This document shows, piece by piece, positions 1 to 9,196 of a stretch of 64,000 nt of DNA (position 1 is its first letter; each line of letters begins with the position of its first letter). The notes under the pieces are model-generated. The model worked only from the letters and a program-made list of their open reading frames with translations, had not been told where the DNA came from and did not search any database. Source of the DNA: CAVSWN01 sp046728115. GTDB taxonomy: Bacteria; Acidobacteriota; Vicinamibacteria; Vicinamibacterales; CAVVIG01. The stretch is from assembly GCA_046728115.1 (NCBI GenBank), contig JBKPDW010000172.1, positions 1 through 64,000 of the forward strand, given 5' to 3'. The position numbers were made by a program, and so were the translations under genes.

Positions 1-967
1 GCGGCGACGTGATGCCGTCGTTCTCCTGTGCGATCCGAATGTGCGGCCACCGTCATCATTCCAAGCGCGGCGACGGTGAACGGAAGGGCGGTCCACAGAC
101 CGACCGCCAGGTCCGATGCGCCCGAGAGCCGCTTGACGATCTGTGGCAGGAAGAAACTGAACCCATAGCCGGCGGTAACGACCAGGAAGAGGACGAGCGC
201 AAGGCGCCAGACACCCGGATCCAGCAGCCCCGCGCGCGCCGTCCCTGCCAGTGACCGTCGCGACTCGATCGGATCACGGCCGACTGCGTCCGTCAGCCAT
301 CGCTTCTCGTCGTCCGGCAGCCAGCTCGCGCACTGCGGCCCATCGTCCAGGTAAAAGAGCGCGATGACGCCGAGTACGACCGCCGGAACGCCTTCGACGA
401 GAAACAGCCACTGCCAGCCATCAACACCGGCGACGCCGCGAAGCGACAGCAGCGCGCCCGACAGCGGAGCACCCACGATTCCGGCCAGCATGCTCGCCGT
501 CGAGAACTGCGCGAGTGCCCGCGCGCGTTCTCTGGCCGGAAACCAGTACGTGAAGTACAGGACGACACCCGGAAAAAAGCCGGCCTCGGCAGCACCCAGG
601 AGGAACCGTACCGCGTTGAAGCTGCGCGGTCCGATCACGAACATCGTCGTCATCGAGACGAGACCCCAGACAATGGCAATGCGGGCGATCCAGATACGCG
701 CGCCGATTCTCGCCAGCGCCAGATTGCTGGGCACCTCGAAGAGGAAATATCCCAGAAAGAAGATACCCGCTCCGCGGCCGTACTCGATCGGCGAGAGCCC
801 GAGCGCTCGGTTCATCTGCAGCGCTGCGAAACCGACGTTGAGGCGATCGAGGTAGGCGACGAAATACAGGAGCGCGAGGAACGGAATCAGCCGCCGCCGA
901 ACGCGGGCCACTGCACGGGCGCCGATGTCGGACGTCGAGGCCGGCGCCGCGGGCTGCACGCGGACCA
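1..967 (-). CDS. MFS transporter, anion:cation symporter-like (3' end missing)
   Basis: The minus strand reads open from an ATG at 967 to the left window edge, giving about 322 residues of an MFS permease. After a basic N-terminus come alternating hydrophobic segments starting LIPFLALLYFVAYLDRLNVG, the typical first helix and D-R-x-N loop of the ACS/phthalate-tartrate subfamily (sugar acids and organic anions). The central loop carries a short charged stretch, PDDEKRW. The C-terminal helices lie outside the window. It is divergent from the DUF1080 gene, with 41 bp between the starts. In a uronate and sugar-acid setting, uptake of a sugar acid is plausible, but the substrate is an inference. 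The family call is firm. Confidence 0.85.
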
Positions 968-1008
968 TGATGGCTCTTGTGTCAAGATGTGGAGTCGAGG
1001 AGGGCGCG

Positions 1009-1719
1009 ATGCAACGTCACGGCTTCGGTGTGATGGCTCTATTCCTCGCTGGCGCCACGCTTGCTGGCCAGTCTTCGCTCCCCGAACGACCGCTGTTCGA
1101 CGGCAAAACCTCGGCGGGCTGGCGCGGATTCAAGAAGACCGCGTTTCCCGCCATGGGGTGGCTCGTCCAGGACGGCTGGCTGAAGCACCTCGCGGCCAAA
1201 GGCGAGGACTCGCAAGGCGGCGGCGACATCATCACGATCGATTCCTTCGATAACTTCGATCTGCAGTTCGAATGGAAGATCGCGCCGGGCGGCAACAGCG
1301 GCGTCAAGTACCTGGTGACCGAGGACCGAAGCGGCCCGATCGCCCACGAGTATCAGGTGATCGACGACGAGCGCCATCCTGATGCCAGGATAGGTCCCAA
1401 TCGCGCCACGGCGGCGCTCTACGACGTCCTCGCGGCACCTGCAAACAAGCCGCTCAAGCCCGCCGGCGAGATCAACGCGGGACGGATCGTCGTCAACGGC
1501 ATGCACGTCGAGCACTGGCTCAACGGCGTCAAGGTGATCGAATACGAGCTCGGAAGTCCCGCGCTCATGGCCGCGAAGGCGAAAAGCAAATTCAAGGATC
1601 AGCCCGGCTGGGGCACGAAGCTGAAGGGACACATCCTGTTGCAGGACCACGGCGACGAGGTTGCGTTTCGCAACATTCGCATCCGCGAACTGCCCGCGTC
1701 GCACGGAAGTAAACAGTAG
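1009..1719 (+). CDS. Secreted DUF1080 (3-keto-disaccharide hydrolase-like) protein
   Basis: A 236-residue protein with a signal peptide (MQRHGFGVMALFLAGATLAG) followed by one DUF1080 concanavalin-like sandwich. Family landmarks are LFDGKTSAGWRGF near residue 30, GGDIITIDSFDNFDLQFEW, GNSGVKYLV, HEYQVIDDERHPDA and the C-terminal LQDHGDEVAFRNIRIREL. Some DUF1080 proteins hydrolyse 3-keto-glycosides; whether this one does is inferred. The frame is open further upstream, but the ATG at 1009 was chosen because AGGAGGG lies 6-8 nt before it and the signal peptide begins there. It converges with the glucuronokinase-like gene downstream. Confidence 0.85.
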   Translation: MQRHGFGVMALFLAGATLAGQSSLPERPLFDGKTSAGWRGFKKTAFPAMGWLVQDGWLKHLAAKGEDSQGGGDIITIDSFDNFDLQFEWKIAPGGNSGVKYLVTEDRSGPIAHEYQVIDDERHPDARIGPNRATAALYDVLAAPANKPLKPAGEINAGRIVVNGMHVEHWLNGVKVIEYELGSPALMAAKAKSKFKDQPGWGTKLKGHILLQDHGDEVAFRNIRIRELPASHGSKQ

Positions 1720-1746
1720 AACCAGTGTTGTTCTGGCAGCTGAGGA

Positions 1747-1769
1747 GCTGGCAGCCGGCGGCTGTCAGC
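1747..1769. terminator. Hairpin between convergent genes
   Basis: GCTGGCAGCC, GGC, GGCTGTCAGC forms a 10-bp stem with one G-T pair and a 3-nt loop, exactly where the DUF1080 gene (+) and the kinase gene (-) converge. It overlaps the kinase stop codon. There is no clear U-tract, so a bidirectional terminator role is inferred from position and structure. Confidence 0.45.
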
Positions 1770-2778
1770 TCGCCCCGACCTGTGGTTTGACCGTGCAGGA
1801 TCCGTTGGCCATGAGCGTGGCGCGCACGCGCTCGAACATGGATTCCCCATCGTAGGTGCCGATGATGGCGCCGCCAGAACCCGCGAATTGCGCGCTGGCC
1901 CCGCACGCGCGGGCGGCGTCCACCATGGCGGCCTGCCACGACGGGATTCGGTAGATGCTGCGCCGCGTGTCGAAGTTTCTGTTGATGAGGGCGGCGAGGC
2001 GTTCGACATCCCGGACGACCAGCGCCCCGCGGCCGTCGGCTGCCAGGCCTGCGAAACAGCTCATGGCGGAGATCACCTGCTCATCGCCGCGGTTGAAGCG
2101 CTCGCGGACGTTGTTGTGGAAGATCTCGGTCGGCTCGCCAAGCGTCTCGTGGTGCGCCACGTAGAGCGGCGGCAGCAGTGCTGGATCGAGCGGCTCGTAC
2201 CAGTAGCTCGCCAGGCCGTCGACGACGTGCTCGCGGCTCCGATCGAAATCCATGTAGACGAGACCCTCGTACACCTGAATCACGCGATCCTGAAGCCCCG
2301 CGGCGATGCCGAGCTCCTCCCTCTCGACGAGCAGCACGAACATCGGCTGCGCCTCGAGAGGCATCTGCACGTTGTAAAACTCCATCAGGCAGCGCAGCGT
2401 GGCGACGATAATCGCGCTCGAGCCGGCGAGGCCGACCTGCCGCGGAATCGTCGTCTGGTACCGAATCGAGAATCTTCGATCGTGCAGCGTCAGCTCTCGC
2501 GTCTGGCAGTACTCGACGAACCGTTTGATGGTCGCCTTGATCAGCCGGATGCCGCCGTAGTAGCCGTGCAGCCGCACGTCGCGGGCAAGCTCGTACACCG
2601 AATCGAATCTTGCGCGATCATCCTCGGCCAGCACGATCTCCACGGAATCCCATTCGTACAGCACGACCTCGGCCCAGTAGTTGCGCACGCTGAGAGAGAT
2701 GGTCTTCCCGTTGTAGCCGTCAGACGGGTTGCCGAGCAGCCCGGCGCGTGCGAACGCTCGCCTACGCGTGAGAAACAT
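1765..2778 (-). CDS. GHMP-family sugar kinase, glucuronokinase-like
   Basis: A 337-residue GHMP kinase. The N-terminal RAGLLGNPSDGYNGKTISL closely resembles the start of plant glucuronokinases, which phosphorylate D-glucuronate at C1. The glycine-rich ATP loop is PRQVGLAGSSAIIVATLR (about residues 120-137), and motif 3 is the C-terminal AQFAGSGGAIIGTY. The start codon lies inside the 3' end of the upstream galU-like gene (17-nt overlap), so the two are probably translationally coupled. A sugar-1-phosphate kinase plus a uridylyltransferase would convert a free sugar, plausibly glucuronate, to UDP-sugar. Other C1 kinases (galacturonate, heptose) cannot be excluded. Confidence 0.75.
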   Translation of the reverse strand: MFLTRRRAFARAGLLGNPSDGYNGKTISLSVRNYWAEVVLYEWDSVEIVLAEDDRARFDSVYELARDVRLHGYYGGIRLIKATIKRFVEYCQTRELTLHDRRFSIRYQTTIPRQVGLAGSSAIIVATLRCLMEFYNVQMPLEAQPMFVLLVEREELGIAAGLQDRVIQVYEGLVYMDFDRSREHVVDGLASYWYEPLDPALLPPLYVAHHETLGEPTEIFHNNVRERFNRGDEQVISAMSCFAGLAADGRGALVVRDVERLAALINRNFDTRRSIYRIPSWQAAMVDAARACGASAQFAGSGGAIIGTYDGESMFERVRATLMANGSCTVKPQVGAS

Positions 2779-3652
2779 CGAGCAGATCTCGCAGGTATCG
2801 CCTCAGCGCTGCACCACATCTCGGATCGGCAAGCGCGAACGCGGCGAACGCTTCGAAGTAGGCTTCGAAGTTCCCGATGTCGTATCGACGTTCGCCTGGC
2901 CGCAGTCGGACGCCGAACGCCCTGCCGCCACTGCGAACCAGCAAACTCAGCGCATCGGTCAGCTGGATTTCGCCTCCCTTACCGCGGCTGGTCTTCGCCA
3001 GCGCGTCGAAGATGGCGGGTGACAGCACGTACCGTCCCGCGATCGCCAGATTGCTCGGCGCTTCGCGGGGTTCCGGCTTCTCCACGAGATCCAGGATCTC
3101 GAAAAGGTCACCATCGTACGCCGGCCTGGCGATCCCGTACTGGCTCGTATTGCTGCGCGGCACCTCTTCGAAGGCGATGACTGCGGCCGCGTCACGCTCT
3201 TCGAAACAGCGCGTCATCCTTCGCACCACATCGCTCTCGGCGTCCATCCCGATGATCGAGTCGCCGAGCGAGACGATGAACGGCTGATCGCCGACGAACG
3301 ATCGGGCGCACGAGATGGCGTGGCCGAGGCCAAGCAGCTCCCGCTGCCGCGTGTAGAAGTACTGCACACCTGCGCGGTCGAACTCGAGCTCGGCGAGCAG
3401 ATCCTCCCTGCCGCTCTCACGCAGGGTCTGAACCAGTTCGTCGTTCCGATCGAAATGGTTCTCGATCGACGCCTTGCCGGGACCGGTGATGAACAGCAGG
3501 CGCTTCATCCCGGCGTGCACCAGCTCCTCGACGACGTACTGCACGACCGGCTTGCGGCCGACGGGCAGCATCTCCTTGGGTTGCGACTTGGTGGCCGGCA
3601 GCAGGCGTGTGCCGAGACCGGCGACCGGAATGACGGCGATGTCGATGCTCAC
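2762..3652 (-). CDS. galU: UTP--glucose-1-phosphate uridylyltransferase-like
   Basis: A 296-residue nucleotidyltransferase of the usual GalU length. It starts at a GTG (3652) and opens with AVIPVAGLGTRLLPATKSQPKEM, the GalU nucleotide-binding signature, followed by QYVVEELVHAGM and FIVSLGDSIIG with the metal-binding Asp. It makes UDP-glucose from UTP and glucose-1-phosphate. Because the kinase gene overlaps its end, the true substrate in this operon could be glucuronate-1-phosphate rather than glucose-1-phosphate; that is inference from the pairing. The start has only a weak ribosome binding site. Confidence 0.85.
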   Translation of the reverse strand: MSIDIAVIPVAGLGTRLLPATKSQPKEMLPVGRKPVVQYVVEELVHAGMKRLLFITGPGKASIENHFDRNDELVQTLRESGREDLLAELEFDRAGVQYFYTRQRELLGLGHAISCARSFVGDQPFIVSLGDSIIGMDAESDVVRRMTRCFEERDAAAVIAFEEVPRSNTSQYGIARPAYDGDLFEILDLVEKPEPREAPSNLAIAGRYVLSPAIFDALAKTSRGKGGEIQLTDALSLLVRSGGRAFGVRLRPGERRYDIGNFEAYFEAFAAFALADPRCGAALRRYLRDLLDVSHA

Positions 3653-3716
3653 GGGAACCGCCCGGTGATTCTAACCGGGCGGGGCCTGTGCGTGTCTGCC
3701 GTAGATTGTCCGGCGG

Positions 3717-5210
3717 CTATCTCCTCGCCTGCTCGTGTGAGCTCGTGCTGGACGACGCGGGAATCTCGAACCCTCGTCGGTATTCCCTCGTCAACAGACG
3801 ATCGGCCTGCTTGTCGTCGACAAACCGTTCCGACTTCCCATCGAACGTGAGCGCCCGCCCGACACGGTACGAAATGTTGCCGAGATGCGGCAGTGCCGAT
3901 GACATATGGCCCTCGAACACGTCGCAGTTCAGCAGTTTCGGATCGCCCGCGCGAATCGCGTCGACGAAATTCTGATAGTGCGGGTACTCCGTGGTCGTCA
4001 ACCCCGTTGGCTCGCTGTTCGGATCGGAGAGGTCCGCGCCCGGCCCCTTCTCGTTCTTCGGTCCGAAATAGGACTGCCACTTCTTGCCGGCCTCTTCGAT
4101 CCAGAGCCAGCCTTTTGTCCCGTAGAACAGGTTGCCGATGCGCACGCCCGATTCATCGTTCGTGAAGCCGCCCCGCGTCGCGAACTCGAGGATCGCTCCA
4201 TCGGCGTACTCGAAGAGGCTCGTCTGCATGTTCGGCGTTTCCTGCGAGGCCTCATCGCCGAAGTATCCGCCCACGGATTTGATCTTGACCGGGTGCTCCT
4301 GCTTCTGCAGCCCCCAGCGCGCGATGTCGAACTGATGCGGTCCCTGGTTGCCGCTGTCGCCGTTCCCGTAGTCCCAGTGCCAATGCCAGTTGTAGTGAAA
4401 GCGATTGCGATTGAAGGGCCGCTTTGGTGCAGGCCCGAGCCATAAGTCGTAGTCGACTTTCGAGAGGTACTGCTCGTCGTACGTCGGCTCGTACGTCGTC
4501 GAGGTGACGGTCAGCGCGTACGTCTCACCTGGCTTCATTGGACCGTCCGGGTATTTGCCAATCGACGGCCGCGGCTTGTAGCAGAGTCCGCGGGCCATGT
4601 AGACCTTTCCAAGGCCACCATCGTGGATCAATTTGATCGCTTCGCGCACAGCTGGCCGGCTGCGATTCATGGTGCCCACCTGCACGAGACGGTTGTAGCG
4701 CGCCGCCGCTTCGACCATTCGGCGGCCTTCCCACACCGTGTGCGACGAGGGTTTCTCCACGTACACATGCTTCCCGGCCTGCAGCGCCCAGATCGTGGCG
4801 AGGGCATGCCAGTGATTGGGCGTGGCGATGACGACCGCATCGATGTCCTTGTCGTCGAGCACGCGCCGGAGATCCTGCACGAAGCCAGGCTTGAACGTGG
4901 CAACATCCTGCAGCCGCGCGTCGTTGATCCGCTCGGGCGCGAGGTTGGCGTCGATATCGCACAGCGTCTTGATCTCGACGTTCTTCAGTCGAGCGAAGCC
5001 TCGTTTGAGCGAATTGCCTTGCCCTCGTATCCCGATGCTGGCGGTGACCACACGATCGTTGGCGCCCAGGATGCGGCTGCCGACATGCGGCGCCGCTTCG
5101 ACGCCTGCACGGAACAGCTCGCCTCCGAGGGCGATACCCGCGACCGTCCCGATACGGGTGCCGAACTCGCGCCGGGAGATGCCGTCTGAGTCGTTGTGCT
5201 TGTCAGCCAC
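3717..5210 (-). CDS. Tat-exported Gfo/Idh/MocA oxidoreductase
   Basis: A 497-residue protein starting at GTG 5210, preceded by AAGGAG at 5-nt spacing; the longer ATG frame upstream has no such site. A twin-arginine signal (ISRREFG then a hydrophobic stretch) is at residues 10-35. The N-terminal NAD(P)-binding fold follows, with VIATPNHWHALATIWAL and HVYVEKPSSHT, which carries the EKP catalytic motif. The C-terminal sandwich domain contains FNRNRFHYNWHWHWDYG and GNQGPHQFDIARW. This secreted subfamily is expanded in Acidobacteriota and Planctomycetota; substrates are mostly unknown sugars. It is divergent from the TIM-barrel isomerase gene with 116 bp between. Confidence 0.85.
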   Translation of the reverse strand: MADKHNDSDGISRREFGTRIGTVAGIALGGELFRAGVEAAPHVGSRILGANDRVVTASIGIRGQGNSLKRGFARLKNVEIKTLCDIDANLAPERINDARLQDVATFKPGFVQDLRRVLDDKDIDAVVIATPNHWHALATIWALQAGKHVYVEKPSSHTVWEGRRMVEAAARYNRLVQVGTMNRSRPAVREAIKLIHDGGLGKVYMARGLCYKPRPSIGKYPDGPMKPGETYALTVTSTTYEPTYDEQYLSKVDYDLWLGPAPKRPFNRNRFHYNWHWHWDYGNGDSGNQGPHQFDIARWGLQKQEHPVKIKSVGGYFGDEASQETPNMQTSLFEYADGAILEFATRGGFTNDESGVRIGNLFYGTKGWLWIEEAGKKWQSYFGPKNEKGPGADLSDPNSEPTGLTTTEYPHYQNFVDAIRAGDPKLLNCDVFEGHMSSALPHLGNISYRVGRALTFDGKSERFVDDKQADRLLTREYRRGFEIPASSSTSSHEQARR

Positions 5211-5326
5211 AATCACTCCTTCTTCTGTAGGCTTTTTGCGGCCTGTGCGTTCCGTCCTCCACGCGCCACGTTTAAGGCGGAATCGTAGCACCGACTGGAG
5301 TAGGATTCGCACGAAAGGAGCTTGTA

Positions 5327-6178
5327 ATGGCCACCGCCCTTTCCCGCCGTCACTTCTTCCATACGGCCGCGACGGCCGCGGCCTGGCCCCTGCTCGGCCG
5401 TGCGGCAAACGCAGCCTCGGCCGCCCCAGCCGTGCGCGGCGGCACCCTGAAGCTGGGGGTCGCCTCGTACTCGATGCGCGAGTTCACGCTCGATCAGACC
5501 CTCGAGATGGCCAAGCGGCTCGGCGTGAAGTATATGACGTTCAAGGACGTCCACGTTCCGCGGACCGATCCGCCCGAGAAAACGCGCGCCCTGCGAGCCA
5601 AGATCGAGGCCGGGGGCATCACGATCATGGGCGGCGGCACGATTACGATTCCCAACGATCCCGTCCAGATCAAGAAGGAGTTCGAGTACGCGAGAAACGC
5701 CGGCTTTCCCTTGATCTATACCGATCCCGACCCGGCCGCTCTGGACACTATCGAGCAGATGGCGAAGATGTACGACATCAGAGCGGTGATCCACAATCAT
5801 GGTCCCGAGGACAAGCGGTGGCCGCGTCCACAGGACGCGTATGCTGCGGTGAAGGCGCGCGACAAGCGGCTCGGCCTGTGCATCGACGTAGGGCATACGA
5901 CGCGCACCGGCACCGACCCCGTGCAGGCCTGCCGCGAGTGTCGCGATCGCCTCTACGACATGCACGTGAAAGATCTCGCCGTGAGGACCGACAAGGAAAG
6001 CCAGGTGGAAGTCGGTCGGGGCGTCATCGACTTCCCGGCGCTGTTCAGGACGCTGCTCGAGATCGGCTATCAGGGGCAGGTCGGTCTCGAATACGAGATC
6101 AACGCAAAGGATCCGCTGCCCGGCATGATCGAATCGATGGCGTACATGCGTGGCGTGCTCGCCGCCGTAACGACGTAG
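5327..6178 (+). CDS. Tat-exported sugar phosphate isomerase/epimerase-like TIM barrel
   Basis: A 283-residue protein with the twin-arginine leader LSRRHFFHTAATAAA and an AP-endonuclease-2/xylose-isomerase-like barrel. Visible landmarks are LKLGVASYSMREFTLDQTL, IYTDPDPAALDTI, AVIHNHGPEDKRWP (metal-ligand type), LGLCIDVGHTTRTG and VGLEYEINAKD at the C-terminal strand. AAAGGAG precedes the ATG by 7 nt. It diverges from the Gfo/Idh gene and precedes the cytochrome-PQQ dehydrogenase by 63 bp, so it may be co-transcribed with it. The reaction is not predictable; a role in periplasmic keto-sugar handling with the Gfo/Idh partner is a reasonable guess. Confidence 0.8.
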   Translation: MATALSRRHFFHTAATAAAWPLLGRAANAASAAPAVRGGTLKLGVASYSMREFTLDQTLEMAKRLGVKYMTFKDVHVPRTDPPEKTRALRAKIEAGGITIMGGGTITIPNDPVQIKKEFEYARNAGFPLIYTDPDPAALDTIEQMAKMYDIRAVIHNHGPEDKRWPRPQDAYAAVKARDKRLGLCIDVGHTTRTGTDPVQACRECRDRLYDMHVKDLAVRTDKESQVEVGRGVIDFPALFRTLLEIGYQGQVGLEYEINAKDPLPGMIESMAYMRGVLAAVTT

Positions 6179-6241
6179 TCGGGGGTTTGTCGAATTGGAC
6201 ACTCGAATCGGCCACGAAGGCACGACATTTCAGGAGGTCCG

Positions 6242-8620
6242 ATGATTCGCCTGCGCTCCGCGCTGCTGCTGTCCGCGGTCGCGTGCTTCGGGTTGGGCGC
6301 CCTGCTCGTCGCGCAAACGCCGCCGGCCCAACATCCGGCCACCGCCAATCCGCATCTTGGAAACCGGGAGTCGATCCGCGCAGGCATGGCCTTGTACCGC
6401 GTGCGCTGTGCCGACTGCCACGGCCTCGACGCCAGCGGCTATCGCGGCCCGGATCTCATCGCCGCGATGGCCGGCATGCCGGACGAGCGGCTGTTCGACA
6501 CCATCCGCAAAGGCGTGCCCGGCACCGAAATGCCCGGACAGGGCCTCGACACGGCAGACCTTGACATCCTGCAGATCGTCGCCTATCTGCGAAACATCGG
6601 TTCGGTCGCGCCGGCCGAGCGTCCGATCGGCAATGTCGCCAACGGCGAGCGTCTCTTCACCCAGCAATGTACGTCGTGTCATCGCGTGGCCGGTCGCGGC
6701 GGGCGGCTGGGTCCCGACCTGACGCGCATTGGCGCTACGCGGTCGAGGGCTGCGATCACGCGCGAAATCCGCACGCCATCGGAATGGATCGGGCCCGCCT
6801 TCGAAACGGTCACGATCGTCACCAAGGACGGTCAGCGCATCCGCGGCGCAAAGAAAGCCGAAGACGTCTTTACCGTCCAGATCATGGACACGCGCGAGCG
6901 GATACAGGGTTATCGGAAATCGGACCTGCAAGAGGTGATCTACGAGGAGAGCTCCCTGATGCCGGCGTATCCGCTCGAGCGGCTGAGCGATAATGATCTG
7001 ACCGATCTGGTCGGGTACCTCGGCACGCTGCGCGGTGAGCCGGGCGCCACGACGTCTTCCGCCGCCATCGCCCCGTCAGCGATCACTAACCGCGATCTGC
7101 TCGACGGCCTGAAGGATCCAACGCGCTGGCTCACCTACTCCGGCACCTACAACGGCCAACGCCACAGCCCGCTGACGCAAATCACGCCGGAGAACGTCGA
7201 CCGGCTGGCGGCGCAATGGACGTTCCAGACGGGCCAGCTGGGAAGCTTTCAGACGACGCCACTCGTGCTCGACGGCGTGTTGTACGTCACCGGATTCAAT
7301 AACAACGCCTGGGCGATCGACGCGCGATCGGGCCGCGCCATCTGGCGCTATCGGCGGAACCTTCCCGAAGACTTGAAGCTCTGTTGCGGCGCCGTGAATC
7401 GGGGCTTCGCGGTCCTCGGCGATCGCCTCTTCATGTCCACGATCGACGCGCACCTCGTCGCGCTGGATCTGAAAACAGGCGTGCCGGCATTCGACGTCGA
7501 GCTCGCGGACCACAACCTCGGCTACTCGGCCACTGTCGCGCCGCTCGTCGTCAAGGACAAGGTGATTGTCGGCGTCGCCGGCGCCGAGTACGGCATTCGC
7601 GGATTCATCGATGCGTACGACGTCAACACGGGTAAACGCGCGTGGCGCTTCTACACCGTCGCCGGGCCCGGCGATCCCGGATCCCGGACCTGGCCGCAGG
7701 GCGATGCGTATCAGCGCGGTGGCGGATCGATCTGGGTTACCGGGACGTACGACCCCGAGCAGAATCTGATCTTCTTCGGCACCGGCAATCCCGGTCCGGA
7801 TTATTACAGCAACGCGCGCGAGGGGGACAACCTGTACACCGCGTCGCTGGTTGCGCTCGACGCGGACACCGGTGAACGGCGCTGGCACTATCAGTTCACG
7901 CCGCACGACGTGCACGATTGGGATTCGACGCAAGTCCCGGTGCTGGGCGAGTTGACGATCGGCGGACAGCCGCGGAAGGTCGTGATGTTCGCGAACCGGA
8001 ACGGGTTCTTCTACACCCTCGATCGCGTCACCGGGAAGATCATCGTCGCCAAGCCATTCGTCGAAACGACATGGGCCAAGGAAATCGACGCCAACGGCAA
8101 GCCCCTGCTGCTGCCGGGCCACCTCCCCGACGAAGACGGAACGAAGACGTGCCCCGATCTCGGCGGCGGGACCAACTTCATGTCGCCGTCGTTCGATCCG
8201 ACGACGGGACTCTTCTTCGTCACAGCACGCGAAACGTGCGCCATGTACTACGCGTACGATCAGAAGTTCAAACCGGGCGAGCAGTACACAGGAGGCGGTC
8301 AGCAGCGGCCGCGCGACCAGAAGAATTTCGGCGCGCTCCGCGCGATCGACCCGGTTACCGGCCAGATCCGATGGGAGTTCCGATACACCTCGGTGTCAGC
8401 GTCAGGTGTGTTGAGCACCGCCTCGGGACTCGTGTTCGCGGGCGACGGCGACGGCAACTTGATGGCGTTCGATTCGCGCACGGGCAAGAACCTGTGGCAC
8501 TACCAGCTCGGCTCGTCGATGCGATCGACGGCGGGGACGACGTACATGCTCGACGGGAGGCAGTACCTGCTCGTGCCATCGGGAAGCATGTTGACGGCGT
8601 TTGCACTGCCGCAACGTTGA
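6242..8620 (+). CDS. Diheme cytochrome c-PQQ alcohol/sugar dehydrogenase fusion
   Basis: A 792-residue secreted quinohemoprotein preceded by AGGAGG. After a signal peptide come two c-type heme sites, CADCH (residues 56-60) and CTSCH (143-147). A linker with MPAYPLERLSDNDLTDLVGYL resembles a cytochrome c C-terminus. From about residue 285 there is an eight-bladed PQQ propeller beginning WLTYSGTYNGQRHSPLTQI. The adjacent-cysteine pair LCCGAVNRG fits the vicinal disulfide of PQQ alcohol dehydrogenases, and TPHDVHDWDSTQVP is the usual tryptophan-docking region. The order cytochrome-then-propeller is reversed relative to classic type II quinohemoprotein dehydrogenases. It should oxidise an alcohol or sugar in the periplasm and pass electrons to its own hemes. 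Confidence 0.88.
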   Translation: MIRLRSALLLSAVACFGLGALLVAQTPPAQHPATANPHLGNRESIRAGMALYRVRCADCHGLDASGYRGPDLIAAMAGMPDERLFDTIRKGVPGTEMPGQGLDTADLDILQIVAYLRNIGSVAPAERPIGNVANGERLFTQQCTSCHRVAGRGGRLGPDLTRIGATRSRAAITREIRTPSEWIGPAFETVTIVTKDGQRIRGAKKAEDVFTVQIMDTRERIQGYRKSDLQEVIYEESSLMPAYPLERLSDNDLTDLVGYLGTLRGEPGATTSSAAIAPSAITNRDLLDGLKDPTRWLTYSGTYNGQRHSPLTQITPENVDRLAAQWTFQTGQLGSFQTTPLVLDGVLYVTGFNNNAWAIDARSGRAIWRYRRNLPEDLKLCCGAVNRGFAVLGDRLFMSTIDAHLVALDLKTGVPAFDVELADHNLGYSATVAPLVVKDKVIVGVAGAEYGIRGFIDAYDVNTGKRAWRFYTVAGPGDPGSRTWPQGDAYQRGGGSIWVTGTYDPEQNLIFFGTGNPGPDYYSNAREGDNLYTASLVALDADTGERRWHYQFTPHDVHDWDSTQVPVLGELTIGGQPRKVVMFANRNGFFYTLDRVTGKIIVAKPFVETTWAKEIDANGKPLLLPGHLPDEDGTKTCPDLGGGTNFMSPSFDPTTGLFFVTARETCAMYYAYDQKFKPGEQYTGGGQQRPRDQKNFGALRAIDPVTGQIRWEFRYTSVSASGVLSTASGLVFAGDGDGNLMAFDSRTGKNLWHYQLGSSMRSTAGTTYMLDGRQYLLVPSGSMLTAFALPQR

Positions 8621-8634
8621 CAACGACATGTCAG

Positions 8635-8710
8635 ATTTCAGAGTTCAGATTCAGATTGCCGAGTTCAAATCACAAAATCAATTTGAACTCTGAACTCTGA
8701 ACTCTGAAAT
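8635..8710. repeat. GAACTCTGA-type hairpin repeat
   Basis: The left arm runs from ATTTCAGAGTTCAGATTCAG to GAGTTCAAAT (8635-8670), the loop is CACAAAATCA, and the right arm starts ATTTGAACTC and ends in repeats of GAACTCTGA to AAAT (8681-8710). The arms are largely complementary, forming a hairpin of about 30 bp made of degenerate 7-8-mer words. It fills the spacer between two same-strand genes. It may act as an attenuator or terminator, or be a dispersed intergenic repeat. Confidence 0.7.
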
Positions 8711-8728
8711 GACTTCCGTGCATCACCG

Positions 8729-9175
8729 ATGACAATCCCGCGCAAACTGCTGTGCGTCGCGTACGGCGTCATCGCCCTGCTGGCGCTGGTCGGGACCTGG
8801 GGCAACAACGTTGCGTACCTCGATCAGGGGTTTGTGGGCGCCAACATGTCCTTCTGGCGCGACACGTTGGCCAATCCGGCAAGCCGATCGATAACGGCGG
8901 ATATCTTCTTCTTCGGCTTCGCCGTTTTCGTCTGGATGCTGCTCGAGGCGCGGCGCCTCGGCATGCGCGGCGTATGGCTGTATCTGCTGTTCGGTCTCCT
9001 GGTCGCGATCAGCGTGACCGTCCCGATCTTTCTCATTCAGCGCGAGCGGAAGTTAGTTGCGACCGAGCGGTCAGGTACAGCAGGACATCTCCATGTGCTG
9101 GATGTGGTTGGCCTGGCGCTGTTTGGCGCGGCCGTCCTGTGGTACATGGTGATCGCTCTCGTTCACCTTCGATGA
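8729..9175 (+). CDS. DUF2834-like four-helix membrane protein
   Basis: A 148-residue integral membrane protein with four hydrophobic segments (about residues 5-25, 57-75, 83-103 and 122-145). The segment NPASRSITADIFFFGFAVFVW resembles the conserved N-x-x-S-x-x-x-D core of DUF2834 proteins. It has no known function. It follows the hairpin repeat after the PQQ dehydrogenase and converges with the second PQQ dehydrogenase gene 21 bp further on. The family call is by motif only. Confidence 0.65.
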   Translation: MTIPRKLLCVAYGVIALLALVGTWGNNVAYLDQGFVGANMSFWRDTLANPASRSITADIFFFGFAVFVWMLLEARRLGMRGVWLYLLFGLLVAISVTVPIFLIQRERKLVATERSGTAGHLHVLDVVGLALFGAAVLWYMVIALVHLR

Positions 9176-9196
9176 GCTGAACGCGAAAGCACACGG

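Noticed and set aside
4816..6564. 582-codon plus-strand open frame
   Set aside because: It runs across the Gfo/Idh start, isomerase and PQQ start in the wrong frame. Arg/Pro-rich translation without domains marks it as a shadow.
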